NCBI GenBank assembly: GCA_900754615.1
Contig: CAAEDN010000065.1
Location: forward strand, 1 to 64,000
Length of the DNA stretch: 64,000 bases
Direction of reading: 5' to 3'
Origin: an uncultured Holdemanella sp.
Lineage (GTDB): Bacteria > Bacillota_I > Bacilli_A > Erysipelotrichales > Erysipelotrichaceae
Below, piece by piece: positions 1 through 11,913 of this stretch (its first letter is position 1; the number at the start of each line of letters is the position of its first letter). A program made the position numbers and the translations under genes. The notes beneath the pieces were generated by a model, which saw nothing but the letters and a program-made list of their open reading frames with translations, made no database searches and was not told the DNA's origin.

Positions 1-39
1 AATATGCATTACACCTATTATATTCAGTTAAAATGTATA

Positions 40-272
40 TAAAAACATAAGTTATACAGTGGATAAAGATGCATTAAATTTATCCTATGTATAACTATGG
101 AAAAGTACTCTATAACCTTTATTTATCTATCATTTTATATGTGTATAATCTGAAATTTTAATGAATTATACCAATTTTATTTATTTTTTATACACATTTG
201 TCCACATCGGGAAAATTTATATCCCCAAAGAATAAATGGGGATAAGTGTAAAAATCGTGTATAATAATACTA
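40..272. other. oriC, upstream DnaA-box cluster
   Basis: AT-rich region in front of dnaA with several 9-mers matching the DnaA-box consensus TTATNCACA. Perfect copies are TGTGTATAA at 140-148 (reverse strand) and TTATACACA at 188-196. One-mismatch copies are at 58-66 (reverse of TTATCCACT), 198-206 (TTGTCCACA), 237-245 (reverse of TTATCCCCA) and 256-264 (reverse of TTATACACG). An inverted repeat, TATCCCC at 220-226 and GGGGATA at 238-244, lies between the boxes and dnaA. The window starts within this region, so its left limit is unknown. Confidence 0.85.
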
Positions 273-284
273 TTGCAAGGAGGT
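256..284 (+). promoter_or_regulatory. dnaA -10 region and ribosome binding site
   Basis: TATAAT at 260-265 overlaps the DnaA-box-like 9-mer at 256-264, an arrangement that would let DnaA repress its own transcription. No good -35 is visible 17 bp upstream. AGGAGG at 279-284 is spaced for the ATG at 291. Confidence 0.55.
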
Positions 285-290
285 TTTACT

Positions 291-1658
291 ATGTCAACCA
301 TGTCTTATGCATCGATATGGAATGAAACTTTAAAAAAAATTCAAGAATCCAACTATTTTGATAGTCATACATTCAATTCTTGGATTTCAAAAACAACTCT
401 GTTTAAAATAGAAGATGATATAGCTTTCGTAGCTTATCGTTCAACAATTACTTTTAGTATTTTAAAAAAGCAAAAAGAAAAAGATTTATTTGAATCTACC
501 CTTAGTGAAGTATGGGGAAATACTTTGACCATTCAATATATTCCTCAAAAAGAAATGGAAAAATTGATGCCTGAAGAGGTTGTTAAGCAAAGGGCCAATG
601 TATTATTAGAAAATAAATTTAATCCTTCTTACACATTTGAAAATTTTGTTGAAGGAAACTCAAATGCAGAGGCTTATGCCGCGTGCCTGGCTTGCTGTAC
701 ACAAACGACTTCGCATCCTTTTAATCCTCTCATGCTATATGGAAATTCTGGCTTAGGTAAAACACATTTGCTACATGCAATGGGAAATTATCTTGCTAAG
801 GAACATCCAGAATGCAAAGTCATCTACATGTATAGCGGGGATTTAGTTTCTTTATTGATTGAAGCTATGAAAACTAAGAATGTCCATGGAAATACTGTAG
901 AAAGAGTTAAAGAACAACTTTTGGATTGTGATTATTTCTTAATTGATGATATTCAGAATTTACAGCAGCATTCAAGCAGTCAGGAAATCTTTTTTACGGT
1001 ATATAATCAATTGATTCAAAAGAACACTCAAATTATTATCACAAGTGATATGCATCCTAGTGAAATCAGTGGATTGCAATCTCGATTAATTTCTCGCTTT
1101 GTTTCTGGACTTACAATCAGTATTTCTAAACCTGAATTTGAAACAAGCAAGGCTATTTTGAAGAAAAAAATTGAAGGTCGCGAAGAAAGTGTGAACATGA
1201 GTGAAGAAGTGATTGATTATTTAGCTGGAAAATATTCAAATGACGTTAGAAATCTAGAAGGTACATTAAATCGTTTAATTTTTAATGCCACATTATTTAA
1301 TCCTGATGTCATTGATATGGATTTTGCTCGAAAAGTACTTATAAAAGAGCCTATTGTATCACAATCGGATGAATTAACTATCAAAAAAATAAAAAAGGCT
1401 GTAACGCGCTTTTATGGCCTATCTTATAAGGATTTAGAAGGAAAATGTCGCCAAAAATTTATTGCGAACGCTAGGCATATCTGTGTATATTTATCTAGAG
1501 ACCTTCTTCATAAATCTTATGTATCAATTGGACAGGAATTAGGAGGAAGAGATCACACTACAATTTCTAGTTCTTATGAGCGTGCAAAAAAATTAATTCA
1601 AAAAGATGAAGCTTTTAAGACAGCCGTAGAAAAGATACGTAATACATTAGATGCTTAA
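291..1658 (+). CDS. dnaA: Chromosomal replication initiator DnaA
   Basis: Initiator ATPase that binds DnaA boxes, melts the origin and loads the replicative helicase. The 455-aa product has an N-terminal domain I, an AAA+ core with Walker A GNSGLGKT near residues 151-158 and Walker B IDDIQ, and a C-terminal DNA-binding domain with the DnaA signature GGRDHTTISS. An in-frame TTG at 273 would extend the protein, but the AGGAGG at 279-284 lies inside that extension and is well spaced for ATG 291, so 291 is chosen. DnaA-box clusters lie on both sides of the gene, as in Bacillus. Length and motifs are normal. Confidence 0.98.
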   Translation: MSTMSYASIWNETLKKIQESNYFDSHTFNSWISKTTLFKIEDDIAFVAYRSTITFSILKKQKEKDLFESTLSEVWGNTLTIQYIPQKEMEKLMPEEVVKQRANVLLENKFNPSYTFENFVEGNSNAEAYAACLACCTQTTSHPFNPLMLYGNSGLGKTHLLHAMGNYLAKEHPECKVIYMYSGDLVSLLIEAMKTKNVHGNTVERVKEQLLDCDYFLIDDIQNLQQHSSSQEIFFTVYNQLIQKNTQIIITSDMHPSEISGLQSRLISRFVSGLTISISKPEFETSKAILKKKIEGREESVNMSEEVIDYLAGKYSNDVRNLEGTLNRLIFNATLFNPDVIDMDFARKVLIKEPIVSQSDELTIKKIKKAVTRFYGLSYKDLEGKCRQKFIANARHICVYLSRDLLHKSYVSIGQELGGRDHTTISSSYERAKKLIQKDEAFKTAVEKIRNTLDA

Positions 1659-1803
1659 TTTATACACTGTATTCCTCATGGAATCCACATAAAAAAAATG
1701 ACTTATAAACACGTGTTTATGGGAGTCTGTGCACTTTTTACACATTTATACACTCCCTTATATTATAATTAATATATAAATATATTAATAAAAGGAGGAT
1801 TTT
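1659..1803. other. oriC, downstream DnaA boxes, palindrome and AT-rich unwinding region
   Basis: The dnaA-dnaN spacer holds one-mismatch DnaA boxes at 1660-1668 (TTATACACT), 1736-1744 (TTTTACACA) and 1746-1754 (TTATACACT). A perfect 16-bp palindrome, ATAAACACGTGTTTAT, is at 1705-1720. The last part, 1758-1793, is almost pure A/T and is a plausible duplex-unwinding element. This resembles the bipartite Bacillus oriC. The role of the palindrome is unknown; it has no U-tract, so it does not look like a terminator. Confidence 0.65.
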
Positions 1804-2922
1804 ATGCATTTTTCAATTGATCGAAAATATTTTTATGACAAACTATCTATAGTTTCTAGAGCTATTAGTGTGTTTTCTCCATTACCTGCTTTATCTGGAA
1901 TTTGTATTGATTTAAAAGATGATTCTATGATTTTAACAGGTAGTGATTCAAATATATCCATTCGTACAGTGATTGTTCCGGGTGAATTAAATAATTTAGA
2001 TATTGAAGAGGAAGGTTCTATCATTATTGATTCAAAATATTTGTTAGAAATTGTTCGTAAATTAGATTGCACAACTATTGAAATCGAAGTTATTGATTAT
2101 TCTTTAGTTCGTATTTCTAGTGATAATGGCCAATTTAATTTAAATGGGATTCGTTCTAATGAATATCCTGATATTGATTTTTCACAACCTAATCATCATT
2201 TTGTATTAAAGGCTAGTGATTTAAAATCAATTGTTTCTCAAACTGCATTCGCATGTAGTGATAAAGATCAACGTCCTGTTTTAACAGGAGTAAATTTCCA
2301 TTCTCAAGGAAATGTGTTGTATTGTTCTGGAACCGATTCTTATCGTTTAGCTAGAAAAACAATTGAGTTAGAATCAAGCCAGGATTTTAATATTACAATT
2401 CCAAGTAAATCATTAACAGAAGTTGTACGTTCGGTTTCAGATGATGATACAATCGATATTTATGCAGATTCTAAAAAAGCACAATTTGTATTTGATAAAA
2501 CAATTATTCAGACTCGATTGATTGATGGTACTTTCCCTGATGTTCAAAGAATTATTCCAACAAGTAGTGTAGCGAAAATGTTAGTTGATTCATACGAAAT
2601 GGCTGGGACAATTGATCGAACAAACTTTATTCGAAATGATAAAGTACATTTAATTAAATTAGAGTGTTCTCAAACAGAAACACATGTTAAAACGTATTCA
2701 AGCGAAATTGGTAATTCAGATGAAGTATTAACTAAATGTGAATATGAAGGAGAAGAAATTTCATTAACATGTAATGGTACTTATATGTTAGATGCAATCA
2801 AGGCTTTGGGATGTGAAAAAGTATTGATTGAATTCTCTGGATTTATGAAACCAATTAAAGTATCAAATCCAGAAGATGCATCTGTTTTAATGATTTTAGT
2901 TCCAATTCGTAGTTATGATTAA
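1804..2922 (+). CDS. dnaN: DNA polymerase III beta sliding clamp
   Basis: Ring-shaped processivity clamp that tethers DNA polymerase III and other replication and repair proteins to DNA. The 372-aa product has the length of the family, starts with the typical MHFSIDRKYF and ends in a PIR-type C-terminus (LVPIRSYD). An AAAGGAGG-type ribosome binding site precedes the ATG. It sits directly after dnaA, across the downstream half of the origin, and is followed by its own terminator, so dnaN is probably transcribed from dnaA or from a promoter in the spacer. Confidence 0.97.
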   Translation: MHFSIDRKYFYDKLSIVSRAISVFSPLPALSGICIDLKDDSMILTGSDSNISIRTVIVPGELNNLDIEEEGSIIIDSKYLLEIVRKLDCTTIEIEVIDYSLVRISSDNGQFNLNGIRSNEYPDIDFSQPNHHFVLKASDLKSIVSQTAFACSDKDQRPVLTGVNFHSQGNVLYCSGTDSYRLARKTIELESSQDFNITIPSKSLTEVVRSVSDDDTIDIYADSKKAQFVFDKTIIQTRLIDGTFPDVQRIIPTSSVAKMLVDSYEMAGTIDRTNFIRNDKVHLIKLECSQTETHVKTYSSEIGNSDEVLTKCEYEGEEISLTCNGTYMLDAIKALGCEKVLIEFSGFMKPIKVSNPEDASVLMILVPIRSYD

Positions 2923-2930
2923 GAAAAATG

Positions 2931-2962
2931 CCGTTTAAATTCATTTTAAACGGTTTCTTTTT
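2931..2962 (+). terminator. Terminator after dnaN
   Basis: CCGTTTAAA at 2931-2939 pairs with TTTAAACGG at 2945-2953 and is followed by a T-rich run. Confidence 0.85.
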
Positions 2963-3003
2963 ATATCGGTATATCTGTACGCATAGATATTTATGCCGTT
3001 TTA

Positions 3004-3012
3004 TGATATAAT
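3004..3012 (+). promoter_or_regulatory. Extended -10 promoter for yaaA-recF-gyrB-gyrA
   Basis: TGATATAAT (extended -10; TATAAT at 3007-3012) lies 25 bp before the yaaA start and after the dnaN terminator. The -35 is weak. Confidence 0.6.
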
Positions 3013-3036
3013 TATAGTGCGGAAAGAGGTATTTTC

Positions 3037-3236
3037 ATGGAATTTGAACTAAAAGATGAGTATATTACATTAGCCCAATTGCTAAAAGCTTGCGATGTTG
3101 TCTATAGTGGTGGACAAGCAAAAGAATATTTAGCAAACATGGAAGTATTAGTAAACGGCGAACCGGAAAATCGTCGTGGAAAAAAAATCTACCATGGTGA
3201 TGTTGTAGAAACTAATGGAATAAGGATCGAAGTGAA

Positions 3237-3240
<4 letters not shown>
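3037..3240 (+). CDS. yaaA: S4-domain RNA-binding protein YaaA
   Basis: Small S4-type RNA-binding protein, 67 aa, nearly all one S4 fold (LAQLLKACDVV, then GGQAKEYL and VLVNGEPENRRGKK). Homologues lie between dnaN and recF in most Firmicutes and have been linked to ribosome assembly; the exact role here is inferred. The GGAAAGAGG-type ribosome binding site supports the ATG at 3037. Its stop overlaps the recF start by four bases (ATGA), so the two are translationally coupled. Confidence 0.93.
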
Positions 3241-6292
<3,052 letters not shown>

Positions 6293-6304
6293 TAGGAGGT
6301 CCTT

Positions 6305-8773
6305 ATGGAAGAAGAAAATAAGCGATATGACTATATAGAAGATGTTGAAATATCCAAAGAAATGCGTACAGCCTTTCTAGATTATTCAATGTCTGTTATT
6401 GTTTCACGTGCATTGCCAGATGTTCGTGATGGTATGAAACCTGTTCATCGTCGTATTTTACATGCGATGAATCAATTGGGAATTACTTCTGGTGTAGCCC
6501 ATAAGAAGAGTGCACGTATTGTGGGTGAAGTTATTGGTAAGTATCACCCTCATGGTGATACGGCTGTATATGATGCGATGGTACGTATGGCCCAGGATTT
6601 CTCGTATCGATATCCACTAGTGGATGGACATGGAAACTTTGGTTCTCTAGATGGAGATGGAGCTGCGGCAATGCGTTATACGGAAGCTCGTATGTCTAAA
6701 ATTTCTATGGAAATGATGCGAGATATTCAAAAGGATACGGTTGATTTTATTCCAAACTATGATGGTGAAGAAAATGAGCCGGTTGTGCTTCCTAGTCGTA
6801 TTCCAAACTTATTGATCAATGGTGCTGTAGGTATTGCGGTTGGTATGGCAACAAATATTCCACCACACAATTTATCTGAAACAATTCAAGCTATTTTTGC
6901 GGTAATGGACGATCCAGATATTACGGTTCCTCAATTGATGGAAGTAATCAAAGGACCAGACTTCCCTACTGGGGGTATTATTTTAGGCCGTAAAGGTATT
7001 CGTCAAGCATTTGAAACTGGGCGAGGATCGATTATGATTCGTTCGAAATATCGTGTTGAAGAATTATCAAACGGAAAGAAACAAATCATTTTCTATGAAA
7101 TTCCTTATCAAGTCAATAAGGCAAACTTAATTACTAAGATGGCTTCTTTGATTCGCGATAAAGCGATTCAAGGTGTTACTTATTTGAATGATGAGAGTAA
7201 CCGTGAAGGTATTCGTATTGTAATGGAGTTAAAGAAGGATGCACAGGAAGAAGTAATCTTAAATCAGTTGTTTAGATTAACACCACTTCAAACTTCATTT
7301 GGTATCAATATGTTGGCACTTGAAAATGGTCGTCCAAAACAATTGCCATTAAAAGATATTATTCATGATTATATTGATCATCAGGTTGATGTAGTTGTTA
7401 GAAAGACGCAATTTGATTTAAAGAAGGCACAAGATCGTGCACATATTTTAGAAGGTTTACGTATTGCGATGGATCATATTGATGAAGTTATTCATATGAT
7501 TCGTAGTTCTAAAAAAGATGAAGCAGGTTTATCTCAAGATTTGTGTGATGCATTTGGCTTAAGTATGATTCAAGCTAAAGCTATCTTGGCAATGCAGCTA
7601 AGAAGATTATCTGGATTAGAAAGAGATAAGATTGAAAATGAATATCAACAGTTATTGTTGACAATTGAAGATTTGAAAGACATCTTGGCTAATCATGATC
7701 GTGTTCTTCAAATCATTCGTGATGATCTAAATGAAATTGATCAGAAATACGGGGATGAAAGAAGAACTGAAATTAGTGATGCTTCTGTTGATATGGAAGA
7801 TGAAGATTTAATTCCAGTTGAAGATGTGATTATCACATTAACAGAATCTGGATATATCAAACGTCAGCTTGTAGATACATATCGTGCTCAAAATCGTGGC
7901 GGTCGTGGAATTAAATCATTGACATTAAATGAAGAAGATTCTATTGATACTATGATTTCAATGTCGACACATGATTTCTTATTGTTGTTTACAGATAAAG
8001 GTCGTGTATATCGATTAAAAGGATACAATGTTCCAAGTGGATCTAGAACATCTAAAGGAATTCCAATTGTGAATTTAATGACTTTGGAAAAAGGTGAAAA
8101 AGTAAATGTTCTTGTAGCTGTTCCTAAGGATGATGAGAGTGAAACATTATTATTCGTCACGAAGAATGGTATTGTGAAACGTACATCTGTATCTGAATTT
8201 GAAAATATCAATCGTAATGGTAAAATCGCAATTAGTTTAAAACCAGACGATGAATTGCGATTTGTAAAATTAACTACAGGAAAAGATGAAGTTATTATTT
8301 CTGGATCAAATGGTAAAGCTGTTCGATTCAATGAAGATCAAGTTCGTATCATGGGACGTAGTGCAAGTGGTGTATTAGGATTCAATTGTGATGGCAGTGA
8401 AGTTGTAGGTGCTGCACTATCAAGTGAAGGAGACACAGTTCTTGTTGTTTCTGAAAATGGTTATGGTAAGCGTAGTAAATTTGAAGATTATCGTTTAACT
8501 TCTCGTGGTAAAAAAGGTGTTAGTACAATTAATATCACAGAAAAGACTGGTAAACTAATGTGTATGCGTGCTGTTACTGGTAAAGAAGATGCGATGATTG
8601 TTGCCAGTGATGGTATTATGATTCGTGTGGCTTTAGAGAATGTAGGAATTTACGGAAGAAATACGCAAGGCGTAAGATTGATTAACTTAAATGGTGATGC
8701 GAAAGTAACTCGTATGACATTAGTAGATCATGAAGAGCCTGAAGAAGAATCAGAAGAAAAGACAGAAGAATAA
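6305..8773 (+). CDS. gyrA: DNA gyrase subunit A
   Basis: Breakage-reunion subunit of gyrase. The 822-aa product contains the catalytic tyrosine in [11 protein letters not shown] and the quinolone-pocket segment [15 protein letters not shown]. Thr stands where E. coli has Ser83, with Asp at the next key position; Thr is wild type in some species, so this alone does not imply resistance. The C-terminal beta-pinwheel has a GyrA-box-like QNRGGRGIK, which favours gyrase over topoisomerase IV. The tail is acidic. TAGGAGG lies just before the ATG. Confidence 0.97.
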   Translation: MEEENKRYDYIEDVEISKEMRTAFLDYSMSVIVSRALPDVRDGMKPVHRRILHAMNQLGITSGVAHKKSARIVGEVIGKYHPHGDTAVYDAMVRMAQDFSYRYPLVDGHGNFGSLDGDGAAAMRYTEARMSKISMEMMRDIQKDTVDFIPNYDGEENEPVVLPSRIPNLLINGAVGIAVGMATNIPPHNLSETIQAIFAVMDDPDITVPQLMEVIKGPDFPTGGIILGRKGIRQAFETGRGSIMIRSKYRVEELSNGKKQIIFYEIPYQVNKANLITKMASLIRDKAIQGVTYLNDESNREGIRIVMELKKDAQEEVILNQLFRLTPLQTSFGINMLALENGRPKQLPLKDIIHDYIDHQVDVVVRKTQFDLKKAQDRAHILEGLRIAMDHIDEVIHMIRSSKKDEAGLSQDLCDAFGLSMIQAKAILAMQLRRLSGLERDKIENEYQQLLLTIEDLKDILANHDRVLQIIRDDLNEIDQKYGDERRTEISDASVDMEDEDLIPVEDVIITLTESGYIKRQLVDTYRAQNRGGRGIKSLTLNEEDSIDTMISMSTHDFLLLFTDKGRVYRLKGYNVPSGSRTSKGIPIVNLMTLEKGEKVNVLVAVPKDDESETLLFVTKNGIVKRTSVSEFENINRNGKIAISLKPDDELRFVKLTTGKDEVIISGSNGKAVRFNEDQVRIMGRSASGVLGFNCDGSEVVGAALSSEGDTVLVVSENGYGKRSKFEDYRLTSRGKKGVSTINITEKTGKLMCMRAVTGKEDAMIVASDGIMIRVALENVGIYGRNTQGVRLINLNGDAKVTRMTLVDHEEPEEESEEKTEE

Positions 8774-8777
8774 AGTT

Positions 8778-8815
8778 AAAAAGGAGTAAAATTGTGATTT
8801 TGCTCCTTTTTCATA
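8778..8815 (+). terminator. Terminator after gyrA
   Basis: AAAAAGGAG at 8778-8786 pairs with CTCCTTTTT at 8803-8811, with extra pairing inside the loop. It ends the yaaA-gyrA operon. Confidence 0.88.
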
Positions 8816-8917
8816 TGATAAATCAGATGAAAATAACCCGAATGCATTATATAAACGACACGTTGATTGCCAATTTGATAGAATGGATATAAATTATTAT
8901 AGAAAGAAGTGATATAT

Positions 8918-9502
8918 GTGAACGCAAAAGATATGGGAATGTTTATCTGTAAGTTAAGAAAAGAAAACAATATGACGCAAATGGAATTAGCTCAACAGCT
9001 ACATGTCACAGATAAAGCTGTTAGCCGATGGGAACGTGGAATAGGATATCCAGACATTCAATTGTTACCTGTCCTATCTGAATCTTTGCATGTTTCTGTG
9101 GCTGAATTGATATCATGTAAAAAGAGTTTGAATTATTCGAATGAAGAAGTCACAAATATTATTCACAATTTAGATGTATACAAAATGGAAAGTTTTAGAC
9201 AAGATAGAAAAGCAGATAAAATTTCCTTAGTATGTATGATCTTTGTTGCGGCATGTGTTTATATTTCTGGTCATGGAAGCATTATAGGATCTTTATGTAT
9301 TGGCGCTATTTTTGCAATGGCAGTAATTGGCTTATATTATTTGTATTATGATAATTCAACAAAACGAATTTATGCCTTCTTTTCTCTATTAGGGTTACTT
9401 TTGTTTATTCAGTTTTTAATATTTATGGGAATGGATTATAGATGGATTTCTTATATTTTAATGCTATATATAATTGTGATATTGAATATGATTTGTAGAT
9501 AA
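8918..9502 (+). CDS. XRE-family regulator with C-terminal membrane segments
   Basis: A Cro/CI-type helix-turn-helix occupies about residues 6-60 (LRKENNMTQMELAQQL, then VTDKAVSRWERG). A linker follows, then about four hydrophobic segments in the last 90 residues. Such XRE-membrane proteins are common in Firmicutes; their signals and targets are mostly unknown. GTG at 8918 is preferred because AAAGAAG at 8903-8909 is spaced eight bases away; an in-frame GTG at 8909 adds three residues. It stands alone between the gyrA terminator and the serS leader. Confidence 0.8.
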   Translation: MNAKDMGMFICKLRKENNMTQMELAQQLHVTDKAVSRWERGIGYPDIQLLPVLSESLHVSVAELISCKKSLNYSNEEVTNIIHNLDVYKMESFRQDRKADKISLVCMIFVAACVYISGHGSIIGSLCIGAIFAMAVIGLYYLYYDNSTKRIYAFFSLLGLLLFIQFLIFMGMDYRWISYILMLYIIVILNMICR

Positions 9503-9555
9503 GTTGAATCATATGACAAATCCGATATAATGAGGCTAATTCCAAGAATAAGCGG

Positions 9556-9585
9556 TTGACTTTAACTTTGTTTTAATGGTATAAA
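9556..9585 (+). promoter_or_regulatory. Promoter of the serS T-box leader
   Basis: TTGACT at 9556-9561, an 18-bp spacer and TATAAA at 9580-9585 with an upstream TG (TGGTATAAA). Transcription would begin near 9592. Confidence 0.7.
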
Positions 9586-9591
9586 TGTGTT

Positions 9592-9825
9592 GAACACAAA
9601 GATAAGGATAAGTAGATTATTCCATATATGAATTAGAGACAGTATGGCTGGTGAAAATACTGATATGAATAATTGAATAGCACCTTAGAGTGATCGAATG
9701 AAATAGAGTAGTTTGATCCGGTACATACCGTTATCATGTTAAGAGATCATATATGTTTATATATGATAAAAAGGGTGGCAACGCGAGACATCGTCCCTTT
9801 ATGGGTGCGAGTGTCTCTTTTTTTA
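9592..9825 (+). promoter_or_regulatory. T-box riboswitch (serine) upstream of serS
   Basis: The conserved T-box sequence AAGGGTGGCAACGCG is at 9771-9785. It is followed by a terminator hairpin, GAGACA at 9785-9790 with TGTCTC at 9812-9817, and a T run. Stem I features (AGTATGGCTGGTGAAAATAC) are around 9640-9660. The likely specifier is AGC at 9679-9681 followed by a purine; AGC is a serine codon and matches the downstream gene. Uncharged tRNA-Ser would pair with the specifier and the T-box bulge, stabilise the antiterminator and allow serS transcription. This covers the gap between the XRE gene and serS; nothing else is seen there. Confidence 0.93.
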
Positions 9826-9841
9826 TTCAGAGGAGGATATC

Positions 9842-11125
9842 ATGTTAGATATGAAATTTGTCCGTGAAAATCCGGACATTGTCAAAGAGAACATTAAGAA
9901 AAAGTTCCAAGACTACAAATTGCCTTTAGTAAATGAAGTATTGATGGAGGATAAAGAGCTTCGTCAAACACAGCAGCATGCAGATGATTTACGTGCCAAT
10001 CGTAAAAAGATTTCTAAAGAAATCGGTAAGTTGATGGGCCAAGGTAAAAAAGAAGAAGCCGAAGAAATTAAACAACAAATAGCTGAGATTGCTCATGAGC
10101 TAACAGCTTTAGAAGAAAAAGAAATTAAATTAAGAGAGTCTGTTACTGAAAAAATGATGCAGATTCCAAACATCATCGATGATAGTGTTCCTATTGGAAA
10201 AGATGATAGCGAAAACGTTGAATTAGAAAAATTTGGTGAACCAGTTGTTCCTGATTTTGAAATTCCTTATCACACTGAAATCATGGAACGTTTAAGCGGA
10301 ATTGATTTAGATGCAGCTCGCCGTGTTGCTGGTAATGGATTCTATTATTTAATGGGAGATATTGCTCGTCTACATTCAGCAATCTTAAATTATGCACGTG
10401 ACTTCATGATTGATAAAAAAGGATTTACTTATGTAATTCCACCATACATGATTCGTAGTTCAGTTGTAGATGGTGTAATGTCATTTGCTGAAATGGAAGG
10501 CATGATGTATAAAATCGAAGGTGAAGATTTGTATTTAATTGGTACAAGTGAACACTCTATGATTGGTAAATTCAAGGATACAATTCTTGAAGAAAAAGAT
10601 CTTCCATATACTTATACTTCATATTCACCTTGCTTCCGTAAAGAAAAAGGTGCACATGGAATTGAAGAACGTGGTGTATATCGTATTCACCAATTTGAAA
10701 AACAAGAAATGATTGTTGTTTGTAAGCCAGAAGAAAGTATGGAATGGTTTAAAAAATTGTATATGAATACTGTAGAGTTCTTTAGGACATTAGATATTCC
10801 AGTACGTACATTGGAATGCTGTTCAGGTGATTTAGCAGATTTAAAATGCAAATCAGTAGATGTTGAGGCTTGGTCTCCACGTCAAAAGAAATATTTTGAA
10901 GTAGGAAGCTGTTCTAACTTAACAGATGCTCAAGCACGTCGTTTAAAGATTCGTGTTAAGGGCGAAAATGGTGAGAAGTATTTTGCTCACACATTAAACA
11001 ATACTTGTGTGGCTCCACCAAGAATGTTGATTGCATTCTTAGAAAACAATTTACAAGCTGATGGATCTATCTTGATTCCAGAAGTATTACAACCTTATAT
11101 GGGTGGTAAAAAGAAAATCGGTTAA
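9842..11125 (+). CDS. serS: Seryl-tRNA synthetase
   Basis: Class II synthetase that charges tRNA-Ser. The 427-aa product begins with the long antiparallel coiled-coil arm (residues about 30-100, rich in K/E) that grips the long variable arm of tRNA-Ser. The catalytic domain follows, with motif 2 (CFRKEKGAHG) and motif 3 near the end (NNTCVAPPRMLIAFLENN). AGGAGG at 9831-9836 precedes the ATG. Expression is likely controlled by the T-box in its leader. Confidence 0.97.
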   Translation: MLDMKFVRENPDIVKENIKKKFQDYKLPLVNEVLMEDKELRQTQQHADDLRANRKKISKEIGKLMGQGKKEEAEEIKQQIAEIAHELTALEEKEIKLRESVTEKMMQIPNIIDDSVPIGKDDSENVELEKFGEPVVPDFEIPYHTEIMERLSGIDLDAARRVAGNGFYYLMGDIARLHSAILNYARDFMIDKKGFTYVIPPYMIRSSVVDGVMSFAEMEGMMYKIEGEDLYLIGTSEHSMIGKFKDTILEEKDLPYTYTSYSPCFRKEKGAHGIEERGVYRIHQFEKQEMIVVCKPEESMEWFKKLYMNTVEFFRTLDIPVRTLECCSGDLADLKCKSVDVEAWSPRQKKYFEVGSCSNLTDAQARRLKIRVKGENGEKYFAHTLNNTCVAPPRMLIAFLENNLQADGSILIPEVLQPYMGGKKKIG

Positions 11126-11129
11126 TATG

Positions 11130-11155
11130 AAAGATGTCAATGACATCTTTTTCTA
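11130..11155 (+). terminator. Terminator after serS
   Basis: AAAGATGT and ACATCTTT form a hairpin at 11130-11150, followed by a T-rich run. Confidence 0.8.
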
Positions 11156-11184
11156 TTGCGTAATGAAATTGGATTTGGTATAAT
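11156..11184 (+). promoter_or_regulatory. Promoter of the SRP RNA gene
   Basis: TTGCGT at 11156-11161, a 17-bp spacer and TATAAT at 11179-11184. The predicted start, about 11190, coincides with the 5' end of the RNA stem. Confidence 0.8.
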
Positions 11185-11189
11185 TACTA

Positions 11190-11276
11190 GGCTACTACAA
11201 TGATATCTTATGAATCAGGTCAGGTCGGGAACGAAGCAGCCTTAAGTAAGCTCCATCATGTGTAGTAGTTTTTTTG
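11190..11276 (+). ncRNA. ffs: Small signal recognition particle RNA (4.5S type)
   Basis: Scaffold RNA of the signal recognition particle, which binds Ffh and targets membrane proteins. The conserved apical motif GGTCAGGTCGGGAACGAAGC (helix 8, Ffh-binding loops) starts at about 11219. The ends pair as CTACTACA at 11192-11199 with TGTAGTAG at 11261-11268, followed by a T7 terminator tract. The length, about 80-85 nt, indicates the short form without the Alu domain found in Bacillus. It lies next to tadA and dnaX, a common Firmicute location. Confidence 0.93.
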
Positions 11277-11328
11277 TACTCTTAAAGCTTTAAATATATA
11301 ATAATATATGTAGGAAGGTATAGGATTT

Positions 11329-11799
11329 ATGGATGATGTGAAATGGATGAAGGAAGCTATAAAACAAGCAAAAAAAGCTGAAACTTATGATGAAGTACCT
11401 ATTGGTTGTGTTATTGTAAAAGACAATAAGATCATTGCTCGTGGATATAATAAGCGTGAAACATTGCAACAAAGCATTGCACACGCAGAAATTTTGGCAA
11501 TTCAAAAAGCATGTAAAAAATTAAATACATGGAGATTAGAGGACTGCATATTATATGTAACTTTAGAACCATGTCCTATGTGTGCAGGTGCGATTATACA
11601 ATCTAGAATTAAAGAAGTTGTATATGGAGCATCCGATCCTAAAGGAGGCTGTGTGGGTACATGTACAAATTTGTTTGAAGTGTCTGAATTTAATCATCAT
11701 CCTGAGTATAGAAAAGGAATTCTTGAATCTGAATGTTCAGATTTATTAAAACATTTTTTTAAGAAGAAAAGAGATATGAAAAAGAAGCAGAAATCATAA
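11329..11799 (+). CDS. tadA: tRNA adenosine(34) deaminase TadA
   Basis: Converts A34 to inosine in the anticodon of tRNA-Arg(ACG). The 156-aa product has the zinc and catalytic motif HAEILAI and the paired PCPMCAGAI, plus the substrate-loop NTWRLEDC. The position just before dnaX is the one seen in Bacillus. Its last codons form the left arm of a terminator, so it is probably a single-gene unit. Confidence 0.95.
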   Translation: MDDVKWMKEAIKQAKKAETYDEVPIGCVIVKDNKIIARGYNKRETLQQSIAHAEILAIQKACKKLNTWRLEDCILYVTLEPCPMCAGAIIQSRIKEVVYGASDPKGGCVGTCTNLFEVSEFNHHPEYRKGILESECSDLLKHFFKKKRDMKKKQKS

Positions 11800-11820
11800 A
11801 TTTGAAAGATTTCTGCTTTT
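11785..11820 (+). terminator. Terminator overlapping the end of tadA
   Basis: AAGCAGAAATC at 11785-11795 pairs with GATTTCTGCTT at 11808-11818, followed by T-rich sequence. The left arm lies within the last codons of tadA. Confidence 0.82.
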
Positions 11821-11913
11821 CATATATATTGTACTTCCCTATTTCAATCAAATAAAATAAGTAAAACTATGATAAAATAACATACAGATAAACATATAGA
11901 AAGGATTTTACGA

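Noticed and set aside
273..290. TTG-initiated extension of dnaA
   Set aside because: The ribosome binding site AGGAGG lies inside the extension and is well spaced for ATG 291. The same reasoning was used for other TTG-extended starts, for example 16067, 24116, 30952, 36373 and 52346.
1705..1720. CACGTG palindrome between dnaA and dnaN as a parS site
   Set aside because: The flanks are AAA/TTT in the opposite order to parS (ATAAACACGTGTTTAT against TGTTTCACGTGAAACA), so it is not the ParB consensus.
6400..6410. TGTTTCACGTG in gyrA, resembling half of parS
   Set aside because: The second half (CATTG) does not match; about 11 of 16 positions agree and the codons are those expected for conserved gyrase residues.
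7888..8331. Long minus-strand open frame inside gyrA
   Set aside because: It is the antisense of a conserved gene, has no ribosome binding site and no recognisable domain; judged a shadow. The many other short antisense frames were dropped for the same reason.
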